The notes beneath the pieces are model-generated. The model was not told the DNA's origin, did not search any database, and saw only the letters and a list, made by a program, of their open reading frames with translations. From Candidatus Roizmanbacteria bacterium RIFCSPHIGHO2_02_FULL_40_13b (GTDB lineage Bacteria > Patescibacteriota > Microgenomatia > UBA1406 > HO2-37-13b), in NCBI GenBank assembly GCA_001789445.1, contig MFZQ01000001.1, positions 6,006 to 43,640 on the forward strand: a stretch of DNA of 37,635 bases, written 5' to 3'. Position 1 is the stretch's first letter; each line of letters opens with the position of its first letter. The position numbers and the translations under genes are program-made. Of this stretch, positions 9,607 to 19,209 are shown in pieces.

Positions 9607-10299
9607 TTAATTCACAAGCTTGACAACTGGTTTATTAAACCGTACGTCAATGCTGGTATATTTTTTTCCTTGTAGAGAAAGTCCTCGAATAACGGCAAGC
9701 AATTTATTATATTGTTCATCTCTATTTTCTTCCGCAAGGAATAAGTACTTCTTTTCCCCTTTTGTAAATACTAACACATCAAAACCCTTAACTTCAATAG
9801 TATCTATAGGTAAATCAATTTCATCAAGGCGAAAAAGCAAATAGAGAGACGTTGAAAGTGGTGGATTACTGATTGTATCTCCCACCTGATAGGCAGAATA
9901 CGGATATAATTGGCCAGTTTTAATAATCGTTTTTCCTTTTTTTATTTCGTGGTGCTTACCTACGATTCGAGCATTCTTAGTAAGATCATAATATCCCGTA
10001 TCCACAAGTAATGAGGCTAGGATTTTGCTTTCAACTGCAGTCAATAATATCGTATTTGGATATTTTTTTAAAAGAGAAATAGATTCTAGGTTAAAATTTT
10101 GTGAGAGTAATTTTTTTGTGAGTTGCTTCTCATTAAGTAAAAAAATAAACGTGTTGTCTATTTGTGAAAGTCCTACTATATTTTTTGTACCACGCACCTC
10201 AATTGTTTGTATTCGAAATACATAAAAAAAAGATGTCATGATGATAAATACAAAAATTGGGAACACTAAACGTAGGGTTTTTTGTGTAAATTTTTTCAT
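9607..10299 (-). CDS. ftsQ: FtsQ/DivIB-type POTRA membrane protein
   Basis: Single N-terminal TM, then FRIQTIEVRGTKNIVGLSQI; position before ftsA. Confidence 0.7.
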   Translation of the reverse strand: MKKFTQKTLRLVFPIFVFIIMTSFFYVFRIQTIEVRGTKNIVGLSQIDNTFIFLLNEKQLTKKLLSQNFNLESISLLKKYPNTILLTAVESKILASLLVDTGYYDLTKNARIVGKHHEIKKGKTIIKTGQLYPYSAYQVGDTISNPPLSTSLYLLFRLDEIDLPIDTIEVKGFDVLVFTKGEKKYLFLAEENRDEQYNKLLAVIRGLSLQGKKYTSIDVRFNKPVVKLVN

Positions 10300-11378
10300 A
10301 CAGCGGTAATTTCATCAGCAATTTTTTTTGAAGCAGAGAGAATACGCGTTCTTTGAGGAATAAGTTGCTCATACATTTTTTTATATTTACTTCTGTTTTC
10401 ATATACAGATTGAATTGTTTTAAGAAGTTCTGTACTGTCCCGATCCTGCTCAAAAACCTGTGCAACTCCTGATTGCTGTAAAAAATCTGCACCTTCCCGT
10501 TGTTCTCCTCTACTTGACCAAGGAAGTGGGATAAGAACTGCCGGTAGATTACATACAATAAGTTCAGTTACTGTATTTGCTCCACACCGACCAACTACTA
10601 TATCTGCCACCGAATACACCCATCCAATTTCATCATCCATAATGTGCTTAACGGGGAAATAGTACTCGCTTTTTCTTTTGCTCATTCGTTCCCAATCTCC
10701 ATATTGAGCAACATTTCCAACTTGATGAATTACCATAAATTGCTTTAAAAGGGCATCCAAAATCACTTCAATATGTACATTTACACTGTGGGAACCTAAA
10801 GATCCACCAGTTATATATATAATTGGTCGTGCTGGTGTGGAAAATAACTTTTTTTTGACCATCAAAATTTCACTTCGTACTGGATTCCCAGAAATTAAAA
10901 CTTTTTGCCTGGGAAAATCATCGGCTGATTCTTCGTAAGAAATAAAGACTTTTTTACAAAAACGTGAAATAATCTTATTTGCAAATCCTGTACGTATGGT
11001 TTGTTCATGGGTAAAAACAGGAATATGCAGTAAATAAGCTATGAGCGAGACAGGAAGCGCAATATAACCTCCAAAACTTAAAACAACGTGCGGGCGAATT
11101 TTTTTTAAAATAAATAATGAACTCACAAATCCAACGGGAAAAAGGAAAAGATTATATATAGACTGAAGTGATACTGTACGAGTTACTCGACCTGTTTTTA
11201 AGTTAATAAAACGTAAATTTTTTTTCATCACTTGTTCAAATTCAAATGACTCTGTATTTTCAGAATCAAGTGCCTTACGACGACCAATAACGGTAATAGT
11301 AACTCCATTAATTTTTTGTAGCTCTTCTATTACAGCAAGTGCGGGCGTTATGTGTCCACCAGTTATAGCAATATTCAT
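10296..11378 (-). CDS. murG: MurG, UDP-GlcNAc:lipid I transferase
   Basis: MNIAITGGHITPALAVIEEL, HEQTIRTGFANKI, TGGSLGSHSVN, GRCGANTVTELIVCNLPAVLIPLP. Confidence 0.9.
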   Translation of the reverse strand: MNIAITGGHITPALAVIEELQKINGVTITVIGRRKALDSENTESFEFEQVMKKNLRFINLKTGRVTRTVSLQSIYNLFLFPVGFVSSLFILKKIRPHVVLSFGGYIALPVSLIAYLLHIPVFTHEQTIRTGFANKIISRFCKKVFISYEESADDFPRQKVLISGNPVRSEILMVKKKLFSTPARPIIYITGGSLGSHSVNVHIEVILDALLKQFMVIHQVGNVAQYGDWERMSKRKSEYYFPVKHIMDDEIGWVYSVADIVVGRCGANTVTELIVCNLPAVLIPLPWSSRGEQREGADFLQQSGVAQVFEQDRDSTELLKTIQSVYENRSKYKKMYEQLIPQRTRILSASKKIADEITAV

Positions 11379-12475
11379 TTTTTTGAAATACTTAAAACTA
11401 TTCCCATTAAAGAGAAAAAAATAAGCAAACTAGATCCACCATATGAAATAAAGGGAAGTGGAATGCCCGTTAATGGCATTATTCCTACCATACTTCCTAA
11501 ATTAATTATTGCCTGTAGGCCAATTAGCGCAAATATTCCACCTGCTAACAGTTGTCCAAATCGATCATTCGATTTGCGAGCGACAATAAAAATATGCACA
11601 AGCAACAAGACAAAAATGCCAATTAAAAAAAGTGCCCCTACAAAACCAATCTCTTCTCCAATGATAGCAAATATTGAATCTGTATGTGCCTCAGGTAAAA
11701 ATTGGTATTTTTGACGAGATGCAGAAAGTCCCCGCCCCAGAAGGCCGCCCGAAGAAAGCGAAATAAGAATTTGGTTAATATGATAGCCTATTCCCATTGG
11801 GTCTTTTTGTGGATCAAGAAATACCATAAGTCGTGAGAGTCTGTAAGGAGCGATTTTTATTAGAAAATAAATTACTCCAGCCGCTACGGGGGCAAGAAAA
11901 AACAAGTGTACTAAATTATTTCCAGCTAAGTAGTAAATAGCAATAAATAGACTAAATATGATTATTGCAGTACCCATGTCAGGTTGTATCATAATAAGTG
12001 CCATAACAAAACCAAGGAGTAATAAAAAAGATCCAAATGCATGTTTTTCACGATGTTTGAACCATGAACATAGATATAAAATAACTCCGAATTTTGCAAT
12101 TTCTGTTGGTTGAATACTAAATACACCAAGGTCAATCCAACGACGTGCCCCTGAAATACGGCTTCCAACTCCCGGAATAAGTACGATAATTAGAAGAATT
12201 ATTGTAATAACTAGTCCAGGAAATGCTAAGTAATACAGTTTTCGATAATCAAACAGCGAAAAAAAAATCATCGCGATAATTCCTATCCCCATCCAGATAA
12301 GTTGCAATTTTAGAAAATAAAAACTATCGCCCAGTGTACGAAATGCGGTGATAGATGAAGCATCGAAGATAAAAAAAAGACCAATTGTAGTTAGAATAAT
12401 GGGAAGAAAAAATAATAAAAAGGTATTTCGTTTATTTTTTACCGATGTAACAATCTTACTTCTTACCATATTCAT
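11375..12475 (-). CDS. ftsW: SEDS-family FtsW
   Basis: GARRWIDLGVFSIQPTEIAKFGVI, IQPDMGTAIIIF, GRGLSASRQKYQFLPEAHTDSIFAIIGEEIGFVG, GIPLPFISYGGSS. Confidence 0.92.
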   Translation of the reverse strand: MNMVRSKIVTSVKNKRNTFLLFFLPIILTTIGLFFIFDASSITAFRTLGDSFYFLKLQLIWMGIGIIAMIFFSLFDYRKLYYLAFPGLVITIILLIIVLIPGVGSRISGARRWIDLGVFSIQPTEIAKFGVILYLCSWFKHREKHAFGSFLLLLGFVMALIMIQPDMGTAIIIFSLFIAIYYLAGNNLVHLFFLAPVAAGVIYFLIKIAPYRLSRLMVFLDPQKDPMGIGYHINQILISLSSGGLLGRGLSASRQKYQFLPEAHTDSIFAIIGEEIGFVGALFLIGIFVLLLVHIFIVARKSNDRFGQLLAGGIFALIGLQAIINLGSMVGIMPLTGIPLPFISYGGSSLLIFFSLMGIVLSISKK

Positions 12476-13655
12476 GTACTAGTTTCTTAAATAGATTTCC
12501 TCTTTGGGAAAAATTAGCATATTGGTTATAACTTGCGCATCCGGGGGAAAGTAGACAAACATCACCTGGTATAGTATGCAGAAAACCGAGTTTTACTGCC
12601 CCATTCATATCTTTTGCATGAAAAATGTTTGCAGGATCGATATTCTGGGTCATAAGCGCTTTCTCCAAGCGAATATCAGCGTTTGGAAAGAGAATAATAG
12701 CATGTATGTTTTTCTCAGAAACTTTTTTTGCAAGATCCGTAAAGTCGATTTGCCGATCAAGTCCCCCAAGAATAATTGAGCAAACATTTCGAATCGTGTT
12801 TAGTGCAAAAATACTTGCCTCAGGAGTTGTTGCCGCCGAATCATCGATAAAGATGATATCTTTGAAGATACCAACCGTTTGAAGCCGGTGCGGTAGTCCA
12901 GAGAAATGTTTCACTAAATCATTAAATACTTCTTCTGAAACATCAAAGAGTGAAGCTATCGCATTCGCAGCCTGAAAATACTCTGTAGGAAATGGTTGTT
13001 TGGCAAAATCAATCATTTTGGCGCGAGTATTTTGTGCAAGATTAACAATCTCCTTAAAAGTACCGTTGTACACAAAGTAGTCTTCTGGACGGGAAAACTT
13101 TACAATGTTTGCCTTAGATCCTAAATACTGCTCAAAATTCACATGATAATCAATGTGATCGTGGTAAATATTCAAAAAACAAGAAATATGGGGGGAATAC
13201 TCAATATCGTCCAATTGATAGCTCGAGAGCTCGAGAACAAGAATGTCTTTTTCATCCATTTCTCCAAGAAAATACTCGAGCATTGGCTTTCCAATATTTC
13301 CATACAATCTCGCAGGGTATCCAGCTTCTCTCAATACTTCGTACACAAGTTTAGTTGTTGTGCTTTTTCCTTTCGATCCCGTTATTCCTATTGTTGTATT
13401 GGAAACATTTGCAAAAAAAATATTTGTCGCAGTTGTGTAGGGGATTTTTATGAGCTCCTTTCTAACCCCAGGAGATTTAATTGCCAAATCAAACTCATTT
13501 TGCTGTGATAAGTAATCCTCTCCATCTTTCTGATCGACGATCGAGATTGCGGCCGTCGGATGATACTTTTTGAGAAACTTTTCTGTCATCTGACCTTCCA
13601 GTCCATACCCGACTATAAGAATACTCTTGTGTGTTTTTAATTGTTCGATTGTCAT
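12456..13655 (-). CDS. murD: MurD-type Mur ligase (UDP-MurNAc-L-Ala + Glu)
   Basis: ILIVGYGLEG, GITGSKGKSTTTKLV, LELSSYQLDDI, NIYHDHIDYH, LLSPGCASYNQYANFSQRGNLFKKLV. Start taken at MTIEQLKTH; the listed 13721 start reads through a palindrome. Confidence 0.87.
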   Translation of the reverse strand: MTIEQLKTHKSILIVGYGLEGQMTEKFLKKYHPTAAISIVDQKDGEDYLSQQNEFDLAIKSPGVRKELIKIPYTTATNIFFANVSNTTIGITGSKGKSTTTKLVYEVLREAGYPARLYGNIGKPMLEYFLGEMDEKDILVLELSSYQLDDIEYSPHISCFLNIYHDHIDYHVNFEQYLGSKANIVKFSRPEDYFVYNGTFKEIVNLAQNTRAKMIDFAKQPFPTEYFQAANAIASLFDVSEEVFNDLVKHFSGLPHRLQTVGIFKDIIFIDDSAATTPEASIFALNTIRNVCSIILGGLDRQIDFTDLAKKVSEKNIHAIILFPNADIRLEKALMTQNIDPANIFHAKDMNGAVKLGFLHTIPGDVCLLSPGCASYNQYANFSQRGNLFKKLVHEYGKK

Positions 13656-13659
13656 ATTG

Positions 13660-15027
13660 TTAAACCTGCCTGCCGACAGGCAGGTTGCTAAATTGTTGAG
13701 GGATGTTGCTTGAGTTTCCATACTTAAAAACTTCTTTTTTCATAGATTCAATGTCGGTCATTGTTGGAAGTACTACTTGTTCAAAATAGTTCATTACTGG
13801 AGTACCTACATATTCTCCTTTTTCATGTGCCATAAGGAGGGCTACTTTTGTTTCTTGTGGAGTACCCACACAATCAAGCGGTTTACTGCCTTTTGTGCCC
13901 AAGAGTTCCTTGTATTTGTCGAGCGTGCTTTCGAGAGCAAACGGCTCGAATTCAAATATCTCATCCATATTCTTCTTACTTAGAAATGCAGCTAATATTG
14001 CATATGCAAACTCAACTTTTCCTTTTGAATACTCCAAATCCCACCGTTTCTCCTTTCCCTCCAAGATTGTAAAGTTATGGTTACTGCTTGAGAAATGAGT
14101 AAAATATTTCGGATATGCCGCAAATTTTTTAGCAATTTCTATTTCATGATATGGACGAAGTAGTGAAAAATACTCAATCTCTGTAGAGATAAAAGTTGAA
14201 ACATACTCTCGTAACAGATTCTCAAATTCAAGAGATTTGCTCCACTGATGGTTAACTTCCATTCCTAAATACTCAACACTGCCATACGAGGAACTCGCTT
14301 CATTTGAAGCTATGATATAGGTATAGTCAAAAAGAAGACCGTACAGAAGCGCAGTAAATGCATATATAACAGATATTGGAATATGGCCTTGATAGACTTC
14401 AGTAAGCGTTGAAAGTTTAGGATCCAACTCTCGTTTAATACTCTTTATCTCCTTTTGCATTACGTTTGCAACATCTTCCTGAATTCGTGTTGGATTTAGC
14501 GCAAAAAGATGGAATGGAATCTGCGTACTCTTCATCATCTCTACAGAGACTATGGAGTCTTTGCCACCTCCATGGAGAATGAGGGCTTTTTCTTCTTCAC
14601 CTCTACTCCTCTTCTCCTCCGCCCCACCCGATCTCCCTATCCCCTCCTCTCCACCTCTCGTCGGAAACTTCACCAGCCCCCTAAAATCAATGTTATTTTT
14701 ATAAAAAAACTCTCCTAAACCCTTGGTATATACCGTATTCCAAAACTCGGCTTGTTCTAATCCCAATGAATATCCTACTATCCTAATCTCCTTTGGACAA
14801 TAGAGTTTGTAATAACTTATTCCAAGTATTAGATGTATCGCTTGAAGTGCATACTCGACAGCTTTAGTTTTCTCACTTGGAACAGAAACCGGTGAATGAA
14901 ATTGTAATTTCTCCACAAATTGAGTGCTCGAGGAATCCTCAAAATGAACAGTGTACTCAAACGCTACATACGCTTCAGTAAAGTGAGGGTTTATGGATGA
15001 AAATTCAAAAATAGTCGCTTTTTGCAT
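13660..15027 (-). CDS. murL: MurL-like UDP-MurNAc-L-Ala-L-Glu epimerase
   Basis: ~455 aa, ATP-pyrophosphatase-like loop ALILHGGGKDSIVSVEM, adjacent to murD; no homology search done. C-terminus NLPVGRQV comes from a palindromic repeat. Confidence 0.62.
   Translation of the reverse strand: MQKATIFEFSSINPHFTEAYVAFEYTVHFEDSSSTQFVEKLQFHSPVSVPSEKTKAVEYALQAIHLILGISYYKLYCPKEIRIVGYSLGLEQAEFWNTVYTKGLGEFFYKNNIDFRGLVKFPTRGGEEGIGRSGGAEEKRSRGEEEKALILHGGGKDSIVSVEMMKSTQIPFHLFALNPTRIQEDVANVMQKEIKSIKRELDPKLSTLTEVYQGHIPISVIYAFTALLYGLLFDYTYIIASNEASSSYGSVEYLGMEVNHQWSKSLEFENLLREYVSTFISTEIEYFSLLRPYHEIEIAKKFAAYPKYFTHFSSSNHNFTILEGKEKRWDLEYSKGKVEFAYAILAAFLSKKNMDEIFEFEPFALESTLDKYKELLGTKGSKPLDCVGTPQETKVALLMAHEKGEYVGTPVMNYFEQVVLPTMTDIESMKKEVFKYGNSSNIPQQFSNLPVGRQV
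13663..13686. repeat. Palindrome AACCTGCCTG-CCGA-CAGGCAGGTT at the murL/murD junction
   Basis: Perfect 10-bp stem, 4-nt loop, read directly. Confidence 0.9.
14599..14658. repeat. Purine/pyrimidine-strand low-complexity element (site A), in frame in murL
   Basis: cacctctactcctcttctcctccgccccacccgatctccctatcccctcctctccacctc; encodes RGGEEGIGRSGGAEEKRSRGEEEK. Confidence 0.75.
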
Positions 15028-15033
15028 GAACTA

Positions 15034-15039
15034 ATTATA
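15034..15039 (-). promoter_or_regulatory. Extended -10 TGCTATAAT 6 nt upstream of the murL ATG
   Basis: Minus strand ATGCTATAATTAGTTCATG. Confidence 0.5.
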
Positions 15040-15054
15040 GCATTTTCTCCTACT

Positions 15055-16104
15055 CTATTTCATAAATGCCACCATGAGTCCAAATGTCGCAAAGAGTGCG
15101 GCTACAATCCATGATCGCATAACCACCTTTGGCTCTCCCCATCCTCGAAGTTGCAGCCATAAATGTAATGGAGCAACAGGAAAAGCTTTTTTATTAAAGA
15201 ATCGTTTACTTAACAACTGAATAAGAGACGAGGCAATTTCAATTACAAATACTCCTCCAATTATTGGTAATGCAAATGCTTTTCCCAAAAGAAGACCAAT
15301 AACGGCAAATGTTGCACCAAATGCCAAAGACCCTGTATCTCCCAACATTATTCGTGCAGGGTAAATATTAAAGTACAAAAATGCGATTAGTCCTCCCAAC
15401 CAGACAGCAATAAAAACAAGAAGGGGAGTATCAAGAATAGATACAGATACCGCCCAGAATGCAAGGAGGGCAATAGTTAATACGCCACTTGCCATCCCAT
15501 CAAGACCATCAGAAATGTTTATTGCATTCGCAAAAGACACAATTACAAATGTTGAAAATAATATGTAAAGCCAAGAAACGGCATAAACTCCAAGAAATGG
15601 AATATGAATGATGTTTATTTTAAGTTCACTATACATCCAATATGAAATAATAAAACCCAAGAATATTTCTACGAGGAGCTTGTGACGAAGTCGTAGTCCA
15701 AAAAATGCAGTATCCTTCAAAAAAAATATCTTCTTTAGATCATCATACAGTCCTAAAAATGAAAAAGATACTATGGTAAAAAGTAATATTTTTATTTCTG
15801 AAATAACTGAACTATAATTTGAAATAATCTGTCGTTGTCCGAGCAAAAAAAGAGTAATAAAAAAAACAAATAACGCAAGCGTAGTAAAAACAGTTAGCAC
15901 TCCCCCTCCCACAGGAATCCCAACTTTCATGCTATGATATTTATCAAATATCGGTGTTTTTTTGTCAAATGCATCCCGAGTTTCCTGGTGTACACGCTGA
16001 AACTTCATTTTATAGAGAAGATCAATAAACGGAACAATAAGAATTAAATTAACAAGAAATGAAGTGAAAAATGCAAATAGGTATATGGACATATAATCTC
16101 TCAA
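15055..16104 (-). CDS. mraY: MraY, phospho-MurNAc-pentapeptide transferase
   Basis: NAINISDGLDGMASG, MLGDTGSLAFG, PVAPLHLWLQLRGWGEPKVVMRSW; start may be the internal Met at 16092. Confidence 0.92.
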   Translation of the reverse strand: MRDYMSIYLFAFFTSFLVNLILIVPFIDLLYKMKFQRVHQETRDAFDKKTPIFDKYHSMKVGIPVGGGVLTVFTTLALFVFFITLFLLGQRQIISNYSSVISEIKILLFTIVSFSFLGLYDDLKKIFFLKDTAFFGLRLRHKLLVEIFLGFIISYWMYSELKINIIHIPFLGVYAVSWLYILFSTFVIVSFANAINISDGLDGMASGVLTIALLAFWAVSVSILDTPLLVFIAVWLGGLIAFLYFNIYPARIMLGDTGSLAFGATFAVIGLLLGKAFALPIIGGVFVIEIASSLIQLLSKRFFNKKAFPVAPLHLWLQLRGWGEPKVVMRSWIVAALFATFGLMVAFMK

Positions 16105-16475
16105 AAACCCAATAATAAAATAATCCGTGGTATAAAAATAATTCCTGCTACAACCAATGCACCCAGTGCATAAACCAGCATTGCGGAAGCGGCACTATCT
16201 TTTGCAATTTTGATTTCATCTCTGTGTTGTGTATCGATCGCATCGCAGGTTGCCTCAATTGCAGTATTCACCAGTTCAAAACTTAAACCTCCGACAATAA
16301 CTACAACAATTACGAGCATCTCACCTACAGAAACATGGAGCGCAAGTCCAGAAGTTACCGCTAAGAGTGACAAAAAAACATGAATAACAAAATTAGGTTG
16401 TGTCCTAAACGCAAAGAGTACTCCTTCCCAGGCATGTCCAAATGATTTTGTATGTCGATGTATAATCTCATGCAT
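16101..16475 (-). CDS. dgkA: Diacylglycerol/undecaprenol kinase family
   Basis: FELVNTAIEATCDAI and KIAKDSAASAMLV signature with three TMs. Confidence 0.87.
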   Translation of the reverse strand: MHEIIHRHTKSFGHAWEGVLFAFRTQPNFVIHVFLSLLAVTSGLALHVSVGEMLVIVVVIVGGLSFELVNTAIEATCDAIDTQHRDEIKIAKDSAASAMLVYALGALVVAGIIFIPRIILLLGF

Positions 16476-16481
16476 ATGTTT

Positions 16482-17444
16482 CTATCCAATTATCTCCATT
16501 ATAGCACTTCCTATTTTAACACTACTATGACGTACTAAACTTCGTATGGCTAAATCAGATTTCTCTTTATCATGAAGATCTTCATCTAATAAATCTTGTC
16601 GGATTATTGATCTACCATTTGTAAGATCGTCTACAACTGGTATTTCTTGACGTCTCTTGTAATATGAGATTATTTCCTGACTCATTGGTGTGTTATTGAT
16701 AAGAATTGTATTAATTTTACGACCAATATATCGTTCAATATCTGTAATATGATCCGTTGCTGTGTACTTTGGAGTTTGTCCACGTTTTGTCATCAAATTC
16801 ATTATATTAATAATAGTTGCTCGGCTTTTGGAAAGCGCTTGCTTCATATCGTCAACAACAAAATTTGGAATTAAACTCGTATATAAGTCTCCCGGTCCAA
16901 TGATAATGTAGTCTGCATTCAAAATTGCATTAATTCCATTTTGATTAGGTTTTGCACGTGGTTTTAGATACGCTTTCTTAATTCTCGTTTTTTTATGAAA
17001 TGCTGTATCGATTAATTTCTCCGTTTCAATAATCTCGCCATCATCATATTCTACACATAAATGAACCTTGTCAAAGGTTACCGGGATTACTTTTCCTTTG
17101 GTCTGTAGTATAAATGCAGCAGTATCAGCAACGTCGCTGTAGTTTTTCGTTATTTTTTCAAGTGCAGTTAAAAATATATTTCCAAAATTGTGGCCACGTA
17201 AATCACCTGATTCAAACCGGTATAAAAAAAGTTTCGTCCACAAATCCGGCGCTTTTGATAGAGCAACCAAACATTGTCGAATATCTCCAGGTGGTAATAC
17301 ATCATATTGATCACGAAGCCGACCCGTGCTCCCACCACTATCCATCATCGTCACAATTGCAGAAATGTTGATTGAAAGATCCTTAATTCCAGAAAGAACA
17401 ACAAATGCACCTGCCCCACCGCCTATAACAACTACATTTTTCAT
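16482..17444 (-). CDS. yvcK: YvcK/CofD-family protein
   Basis: VVVIGGGAGAFVVLSGIKD, MMDSGGSTGRLRDQYDVLPPGDIRQCLVAL, GHNFGNIFLTAL, IIGPGDLYTSLIPN. Confidence 0.87.
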   Translation of the reverse strand: MKNVVVIGGGAGAFVVLSGIKDLSINISAIVTMMDSGGSTGRLRDQYDVLPPGDIRQCLVALSKAPDLWTKLFLYRFESGDLRGHNFGNIFLTALEKITKNYSDVADTAAFILQTKGKVIPVTFDKVHLCVEYDDGEIIETEKLIDTAFHKKTRIKKAYLKPRAKPNQNGINAILNADYIIIGPGDLYTSLIPNFVVDDMKQALSKSRATIINIMNLMTKRGQTPKYTATDHITDIERYIGRKINTILINNTPMSQEIISYYKRRQEIPVVDDLTNGRSIIRQDLLDEDLHDKEKSDLAIRSLVRHSSVKIGSAIMEIIG

Positions 17445-18643
17445 ATGACATCTTCTTTAATAATGCTTCCCGGCAGTGTATGCGCCCCTGTATCAATTTT
17501 TCGGCCGGGCATAATTGAGGTATGTACTCCTGTTTTTGCGTTATCCCCGATCACTGTCCCCAGTTTCTTTTTTCCTGTATTGATCAGCATGCCATTGACC
17601 ATCATTCGAACCGGTTCTCCATCTATCCGAAGATTGGCCGCAATTGTTCCGCCACCCAAATTAACATTATTACCTACAACTGAATTACCAATGTATGACA
17701 AATGGTTGATTCCTACATGAGATCCAATAACCGACCTGCTAATCTCGGTTGCGTTCCCAACAATACAATCATCTCCGATCGAGCCAAAACCTTTTAGAAA
17801 ACAATTCGGTCCAATTACACAATTTTCGCCAATATAAAAGTCACCTTGAATATATGCGCCAGCTTTGACAATAGTTCCTTTACCAATATGAATATTTCCT
17901 TTGAGTACCGCACCATCTTCAACCGTGCCAAGATTTTGAGACTGAATTTTACTAGCCAATATTTCTACCACATCGAGAATATTCCATGGAAATGAAAGAG
18001 GATACCATCCAGACTCAACTCGTACAACAATAAGTGTGTGGGTTTTAGCATATGAAGATACCAGATCGGTTAATTCATACTCCCCTCTTTTTGAAAGGGA
18101 AATCTTGTCAAAAAGCGCGAATATCTCTTTATCAAATTTATACAGACCTGTATTCACAAAGTCTCCAATAAATTCTTCTGGTTTTTCAACAATCTTAATC
18201 AAATCTCTGTTGGGATTTGTCTGCAAAATTCCAAAACTTTTCCAATTTTCTTTTTTCTGACCAATGAGCCCCTCCTCAACTTCACTAAGTTTTTCAAATA
18301 ATTCGCTTTCGTAAATATCATCCCCATATGCAACATAAAATTTGCCTCCTTCAACTTTCTCTGATGCGCGCTGAAGCGCGTGAGCAGTACCTTTTCTCTC
18401 GTCTTGATCGATATAACTTACTGAAATAGATTGATAGTTGGTCTTAAAATATTCAATTATCTTTTCTTTATGAACTCCAACTACAAAAATAATTTCACTT
18501 ATGAAAGGTAGGGCGTTATCAATCGTATGTCCACATATTGGTTTCCCTAAAAACTGAATCATTGGTTTTGGGATAGTTGCAGTAAGTGGTCGAAGTCTCG
18601 TTCCATTACCTGCGGCTAGTACGATTAGTGGAATTTTATTCAT
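17441..18643 (-). CDS. Sugar-phosphate nucleotidyltransferase with C-terminal left-handed beta helix (GlmU-like)
   Basis: VLAAGNGTRLRPLTATIPKPMIQFLGKP plus hexapeptide repeats. Confidence 0.82.
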   Translation of the reverse strand: MNKIPLIVLAAGNGTRLRPLTATIPKPMIQFLGKPICGHTIDNALPFISEIIFVVGVHKEKIIEYFKTNYQSISVSYIDQDERKGTAHALQRASEKVEGGKFYVAYGDDIYESELFEKLSEVEEGLIGQKKENWKSFGILQTNPNRDLIKIVEKPEEFIGDFVNTGLYKFDKEIFALFDKISLSKRGEYELTDLVSSYAKTHTLIVVRVESGWYPLSFPWNILDVVEILASKIQSQNLGTVEDGAVLKGNIHIGKGTIVKAGAYIQGDFYIGENCVIGPNCFLKGFGSIGDDCIVGNATEISRSVIGSHVGINHLSYIGNSVVGNNVNLGGGTIAANLRIDGEPVRMMVNGMLINTGKKKLGTVIGDNAKTGVHTSIMPGRKIDTGAHTLPGSIIKEDVI

Positions 18644-19208
18644 GTTTATTTGATGATATTAAATTAGTAACATCTACTGTTTTAATAAACGGAAACATAC
18701 TATTTACTTTTTTTAAAAAAGATGAATCGTTATCGATGACAGTTATATCATCAAACAATTGATCTCTCACTTTAATCCGTACTCCATTTTTCATAGAGTG
18801 GAGTAGTGAAAGTTTTGGACCTTGTGTAATGATGATATCATCAAATAAATTCAGTATGTTCATCCTGTCCAGTTTATATTTCTGTAACTTTGTGTTTCCA
18901 TAAGAAAATACAACTTTTTTTGCATCTGATTTATTTATATACGAAATAACTTGCGTATTTGGAATAAAATCGAGTTCTTTTAAATCATTTGTTGTATAGT
19001 TCATGGTTGTGTTTGATTTTTTTTGTAGTTCTTTAGAAAATTCCAAGATCCAATCAGTAACAGAGAGAGAATGTTTCATTTTTTCATACACATTTTTTAT
19101 GTCATCAGTGCTTAAATTATATTTATTTGAGAAAAACTTAAAAAGTTCTTCCTTAAATATCTTCGTTTTTAATAAGGTATCATCAAGGTCAATTAATAAT
19201 AATTTCAT
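18636..19208 (-). CDS. HAD-family hydrolase
   Basis: MKLLLIDLDDTLLKTK motif I; VFSYGN; VIDNDSSFL. Confidence 0.7.
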   Translation of the reverse strand: MKLLLIDLDDTLLKTKIFKEELFKFFSNKYNLSTDDIKNVYEKMKHSLSVTDWILEFSKELQKKSNTTMNYTTNDLKELDFIPNTQVISYINKSDAKKVVFSYGNTKLQKYKLDRMNILNLFDDIIITQGPKLSLLHSMKNGVRIKVRDQLFDDITVIDNDSSFLKKVNSMFPFIKTVDVTNLISSNKHE

Positions 19209-19209
19209 A

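Noticed and set aside
13656-13721. N-terminal extension of murD (METQATSLNNLATCLSAGRFNN)
   Set aside because: Overlaps the murL end and translates a palindrome; MTIEQ start is better.
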